A DNA stretch of 5,086 nucleotides from an uncultured Anaerolineae bacterium (GTDB lineage Bacteria; Chloroflexota; Anaerolineae; Anaerolineales; UBA4823). Each line of letters opens with the position of its first letter. Positions within the stretch are counted from its first letter, which is position 1. Both the position numbers and the translations under genes were made by a program. This document shows positions 4,796 to 5,086 of this stretch, one piece after another. Location of the stretch: contig CAKZNJ010000004.1 in NCBI GenBank assembly GCA_937129505.1, positions 1 to 5,086 on the forward strand, in the 5' to 3' direction. The notes under the pieces were generated by a model, which was not told the DNA's origin, did no database searches, and saw only the letters and a list, made by a program, of their open reading frames with translations.

Positions 4796-5086
4796 ATTGA
4801 GAGAAAATTTGGGGTTTATCTTTCTCGTCACTGTGCGAGAGGTGCGCGAACAATTCCGAGACTGGCGAATTATCTTCCCCATCATCATCCTGACGCTGTT
4901 CTTCCCTGCCTTGATGAACTATACCGCAAATCGGCTGGTCAATTTTGTCCAGCAGTACGAAGCACCGATCATTGGCGAGCGGTTGATCCCCTTTCTGCTC
5001 ATGGTGGTGGGGTTTTTTCCCATTTCGATCTCCTTGGTGATCGCCCTAGAAAGTTTTGTGGGCGAGAAGGAACGCTTGACCATTGA
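4782..5086 (+). CDS. ABC-2 type permease, NatB-like, N-terminal part (3'-truncated by window)
   Basis: The first 101 codons of the membrane partner of the preceding ATPase; the frame is still open at the end of the window. The sequence starts MSIRKLRENLGFIFLVTVRE, followed by REQFRDWR, a cytoplasmic amphipathic lead-in common in this family. A first membrane span lies at about 30-46, then an extracytoplasmic loop that may be long in the family, then a second span at about 68-90. The fragment ends ALESFVGEKERLTI (88-101), a strongly conserved cytoplasmic motif of ABC-2 permeases of the NatB/YhaP type, so the call rests on more than position. ATG 4782 follows GAGGGTAGG (4766-4774) and overlaps the ATPase gene by 14 bases, which implies coupled translation. 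The full protein should be several hundred residues. The substrate is unknown. Confidence 0.88.
   Translation, partial: MSIRKLRENLGFIFLVTVREVREQFRDWRIIFPIIILTLFFPALMNYTANRLVNFVQQYEAPIIGERLIPFLLMVVGFFPISISLVIALESFVGEKERLTI

Overview
The window is an ordinary-looking bacterial chromosomal segment, gene-dense with moderate GC content. It carries seven protein genes, all on the + strand, and both end genes are cut by the window edges. Several features fit a Chloroflexota (Anaerolineae-like) bacterium: a repeat family around the core GTCATTCCGAAGGAGC, an Lgt with IPG where Escherichia coli has FHG, and a phosphatidylinositol-phosphate-synthase-like CDP-alcohol transferase. This assignment is an inference from general familiarity. 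No rRNA or marker gene here settles it.

Layout. (1) 2-502: C-terminal catalytic part of an S9 (prolyl oligopeptidase / acylaminoacyl-peptidase type) serine peptidase with its whole Ser-Asp-His triad. (2) 503-797: 295 bases without a gene, holding a cluster of four degenerate copies of a dispersed repeat, two in each orientation, and a weak possible terminator. (3) 798-2152: a macro-domain (ADP-ribose-binding) protein and a TrmH/SpoU-type RNA 2'-O-methyltransferase, joined by an ATGA stop/start overlap. (4) 2162-3693: a strong sigma70-like promoter directly after the methyltransferase stop, then a CDP-alcohol phosphatidyltransferase and lgt, again joined by ATGA. (5) 3694-3862: a 169-base gap ending in a near-consensus promoter placed so that transcription should start on the A of the next ATG. 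(6) 3863-5086: an ABC ATPase of the NatA/DrrA type overlapping by 14 bases an ABC-2 permease (NatB-like) that runs off the window. The permease has no stop inside the window but reads clearly as a gene from 4782.

Working together. The macro/methyltransferase pair is probably one transcript concerned with nucleotide or RNA metabolism; the two reactions have no established link. The CDP-alcohol transferase and Lgt are both membrane phospholipid enzymes and form a two-gene lipid operon. The ATPase and permease form one exporter, probably for Na+, a drug or another small molecule.

No CRISPR array, insertion sequence, phage gene, tRNA or rRNA was seen. I found no convincing undescribed system. 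The points most worth checking are the predicted leaderless ABC mRNA, the repeat cluster, the Lgt histidine substitution and the macro/TrmH coupling.
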